Origin: Odontocerum albicorne
Taxonomy: Eukaryota; Arthropoda; Insecta; Trichoptera; Odontoceridae
Length of the DNA: 64,000 nt
NCBI GenBank assembly: GCA_949825065.1
Contig: OX463838.1
Location: 1,900,251-1,964,250, forward strand
Reading direction: 5' to 3'
Below, piece after piece: positions 61,419 through 64,000 of this stretch. The position numbers were made by a program, and so were the translations under genes. Positions within the stretch are counted from its first letter, which is position 1. Every line of letters begins with the position of its first letter. The notes beneath the pieces were generated by a model. The model had not been told where the DNA came from. It saw nothing but the letters and a program-made list of their open reading frames with translations, and did not search any database.

Positions 61419-61873
61419 AAGAATTTTTAAAACGTAACCAAATCATTTCAAAAACTTCTGTACACACTCTTTCCAACTATATCCTAATTTTCTTATTTCA
61501 TAAGAAATAAACAAGTTAAGAAAAAGTTTACAATAATTCTATTCACAAAATCCAAAAGGTTTGCTAAAAAGCCCCATTATGTGCCTTCTTGAAAGTAAAC
61601 AACATTTTACAACACTTTTTTTTTCTTAATACCTAGATCTCATTGTGAAAGTAGTTTTCGAGACTTCCTCTGAAAAATTTTCTTTACTGTATTTTTTCCA
61701 TCAAGAACTACCAAAGAATTCCGATAAAAAAGGTAATTTAATACTGGGAATATAAATAAAAACAACTTTTAAGACATTTTGGCTAACAAAGCGTGTACGT
61801 GTATGTACGGGCATGAACTCTTCAATTTACCTCGAGATGCACTGATTATTAAAAGGTGTTCCGAGAAAAAAAG
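61419..61873. other. AT-rich intron
   Basis: Nothing recognised. Confidence 0.45.
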
Positions 61874-62990
61874 GTTTTAATACAAATTACAGTTATTAAA
61901 ATCAGCATTAATTAACCCTTACTTTACTTTGTTAATCGATAAATTAACGCATTAATTTAATTTTATAAAACCATAGATATTTAAAGGCTGATTCATTTGT
62001 GGCATTTCACTGACTCGGTCATAATTTGAAATGCGCATTATCGGCTTATAATAAGGTTAAGTGTCTGTGAATCGATAAAAGTGTTTTAATATAAATTACA
62101 GTTATTAAAATCAGCAATAATTAAACCTTACTTTACTTTGTTAATCGATAAATCAACGCATTAATTTAATTTTATAAAACCATAGATATTTAAAGGCGTA
62201 TTCATTTGTTGCATTTCACTGACTCGGTCATAATTTGAAATGCGCATTATCGGCTTATAATAAGGTTAAGTGTCTGTGAATCGATAAAATTGTTTTAATA
62301 TAAATTATAGTTATTAAAATCAGCATTAATTAAACCTTACTTTACTTTGTTAATCGATAAATTAACGCATTAATTTAATTTCATAAAACCATAGACATTT
62401 AAAGAGTTAGATTTATAGAGACGATTCATTTGTTGCATTTCACTGACTCGGTCATAATTTGAAATGTGCATTATCGGCTTATAATAAGGTTAGGTGTCTG
62501 TGAATCGATAATCGATGAAAGTGTTTTAATATAAATTATAGTTATTAAAATCAGCATTAATTAAACCTTACTTTACTTGGTTAATCGATAAATTAACGCA
62601 TCAATATAATTTTATAAAACCATAGACATTAAAAGGCTATTAAATTTATAGAGATGATTCATTTGTTGCATTTAACTGACTCGGTCATAATTTGAAATGT
62701 GCATTGTCGGCTAATAATAAGGTTAAGTGTATGTGATTCGATAATCGATAAAAATGTTTTAATACAAATTATAGTTATTAAAATCAGCATTAATTAAACC
62801 TTACTTTACTTTGTTAATCGATAAATTAACGCATTAATTTAATTTTATAAAACCATACATATTTAAAGGCTATTAGATTTATAGAGATGATTCATTTGTT
62901 GCATTTCACTGACTCGGTCTTAATTTGAAATGTGTATTATCGGCTTTTAATAAGGCTAAAGTGTCATTGATTCGATAATCGATAAATTAT
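61874..62990. repeat. Tandem repeat of 209-233 bp, 5 copies
   Basis: Units begin GTTTTAATA(C/T)AAATTA(C/T)AG at 61874, 62083, 62292, 62523 and 62756. Each has TTGTTAATCGATAAATTAAC and TCACTGACTCGGTC. The last three carry an extra ~22 bp (TTAGATTTATAGAGA) and a doubled ATCGATA, so the array has two unit types in blocks. Confidence 0.95.
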
Positions 62991-63132
62991 TAAGAAATCT
63001 AACATCAGTGGTTTAGTAAACGTGCTTTATTTACACAAAATAATACATTTTTCTGATATTACAATTTTTTTAAATATTTCACGAATTCAAAATTTTTGTT
63101 CTGTATTGTATTACTCTTTCGCTGTTACAGTA

Positions 63133-63307
63133 CAATTTTGCGAGTTTTATTGCTTAATATCGATCTCTTCCAGCCAACCTAAAATGTGTTTAAACATGTC
63201 TTAAGTAAAACCAGATTGGAAATATTTTATAAAATCAGGGTTCCAATGGGAATCGAACTCGCAACCTCCGAGCTGAAGGACGTCTTGCCAGCTAGGCCAC
63301 GGAGGTC
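63133..63307 (-). mobile_element. SINE family A
   Basis: Minus strand: GACCTCCGTGGCCTAGCTGG, GCGAGTTCGATTCCC, body with TTTCCAATCTGGTTTT, tail GGTTGGCTGGAAGAGATCG. Confidence 0.82.
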
Positions 63308-63344
63308 TTCAGTTGGATATTCAAATGTAAAATGTTTTGATGTC

Positions 63345-63499
63345 GTATAACTATCTCTTCCGACAAAGCTGAAAAGTGTTTGAACGTCCCTGTATATTAA
63401 GACCAGACTGGAAACATTTAAAAAAATCTTAGTTCTGAAGGGAATTTAGCCCGCCAGCCCTAGGTTGGAACACGTCTTGCAAACTAGGCCATGGAAGTT
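63345..63499 (-). mobile_element. SINE family A, decayed
   Basis: Minus strand: CTTCCATGGCCTAGTTTGCA, lost B box, body with TTTCCAGTCTGGTC and a weak CGGAAGAGATAG tail. Directly follows the previous SINE in the same orientation. Confidence 0.72.
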
Positions 63500-63539
63500 A
63501 TTGATCGAAGAGTATATAAGGTTTGATACTTAAAAAGGG

Positions 63540-63893
63540 GCATGGAGAGATGCATGTTGGGATATACTAAAAGAGACCGTAAACGAAACACCTGGATTCG
63601 CAATATGACAAAGGTAGACGTTATAAAGGTGTGCAAAAGAATGAAGTGGCAATGGGCAGGACACCTAGCCAGAATGTCAGACTTCCGATGGACATCTGAA
63701 ATAATCCAATGGTACCCAAGAGTCATAAAGAGGCCCAGAAGACCGAAGGTACGCTCGCTGGATAGATGAAATCAGGAAGCATGGCAGCATCACATGGCAT
63801 CAACGGGCAAAAAACCGAACTATTTGGAGTCAACTTGGGGAGACTTTCATCCAGCAGTGGATCGACCCTGGTTGACAATGATGATGATGACTT
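63540..63893 (+). mobile_element. RTE family F, plus strand, frameshifted
   Basis: GMERCMLGYTKRDRKRNTWI, VIKVCKRMKWQWAGHLARMS and EIIQWYPRVIKRPRRPKVR, a frameshift, then the DNA for QQWIDPG and a GATGATGATGA tail. The flanks share ACTTAAA, a possible short TSD. Confidence 0.87.
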
Positions 63894-64000
63894 AAATACA
63901 TGACAATAATAAACATTACCACAATCGCTAGCAAAATGAAGAATATAGAAAAAAGAAATTATATTATCTATATACAAGACAAATTATATTAAGTCTTATT
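63894..64000. other. AT-rich end of window
   Basis: Nothing recognised. Confidence 0.45.

Noticed and set aside
40200..64000. Upstream 5' exon of Pde11
   Set aside because: I looked on the minus strand for a coding end joining to KATR; LQDYLITR near 57950 was considered but has no donor site and no similarity before it.

Overview
The window reads as animal, very probably insect, nuclear DNA. It is AT-rich, has no long open frames, carries tRNA-derived SINEs, non-LTR retrotransposon tails, mariner, hAT and piggyBac-like debris and many minisatellites, and holds a host gene split by introns with GT-AG borders. I cannot name the order; several repeats resemble ones I associate with Lepidoptera, but this is weak evidence.

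The only host gene I can support is on the minus strand. Three consecutive exons (40056-40193, 30082-30322, 4874-5028) have clean splice sites and matching phases, and together encode the N-terminal region and the start of the first GAF domain of a Pde11-type dual cAMP/cGMP phosphodiesterase. The 5' exon(s) lie upstream (coordinates above 40193) and the rest of GAF-A, GAF-B and the catalytic domain lie beyond coordinate 1. Essentially all other DNA is intron: 9.7 kb between the first two exons, 25 kb between the next two, at least 23.8 kb upstream and 4.9 kb downstream.

Those introns are a repeat graveyard. 1-7 kb: a CR1/Jockey-like LINE with its SINE partner, RTE tails and the GAF-A exon. 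7-14 kb: an RTE tail, a 57-bp in-frame minisatellite, a hAT MITE with a perfect 8-bp duplication, a deleted mariner, TTAA elements and a rearranged mariner. 14-24 kb: tRNA SINEs, an RTE copy, MITEs, an inverted pair of a piggyBac-like MITE (family K) and a 54-bp satellite. 24-40 kb: several RTE families with target-site duplications, two further mariners, the second Pde11 exon, K copies and a fold-back mariner. 40-54 kb: the first Pde11 exon, a LINE nested in an RTE, a copia deletion derivative nested in an RTE, a MADF-encoding element, a 35-bp satellite with higher-order structure and a 0.47-kb-arm inverted duplication. 54-64 kb: 48-bp, 47-bp and ~0.2-kb tandem arrays, a MITE with ~42-bp terminal repeats, long RTE copies and more SINEs.

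Nothing here forms an operon or pathway. The relationships of interest are among mobile elements: a LINE and a SINE sharing one 3' hairpin tail, piggyBac-like MITEs with an asymmetric internal repeat, recurrent internal deletions and inversions of mariners, and nested insertions that give a relative order of events.
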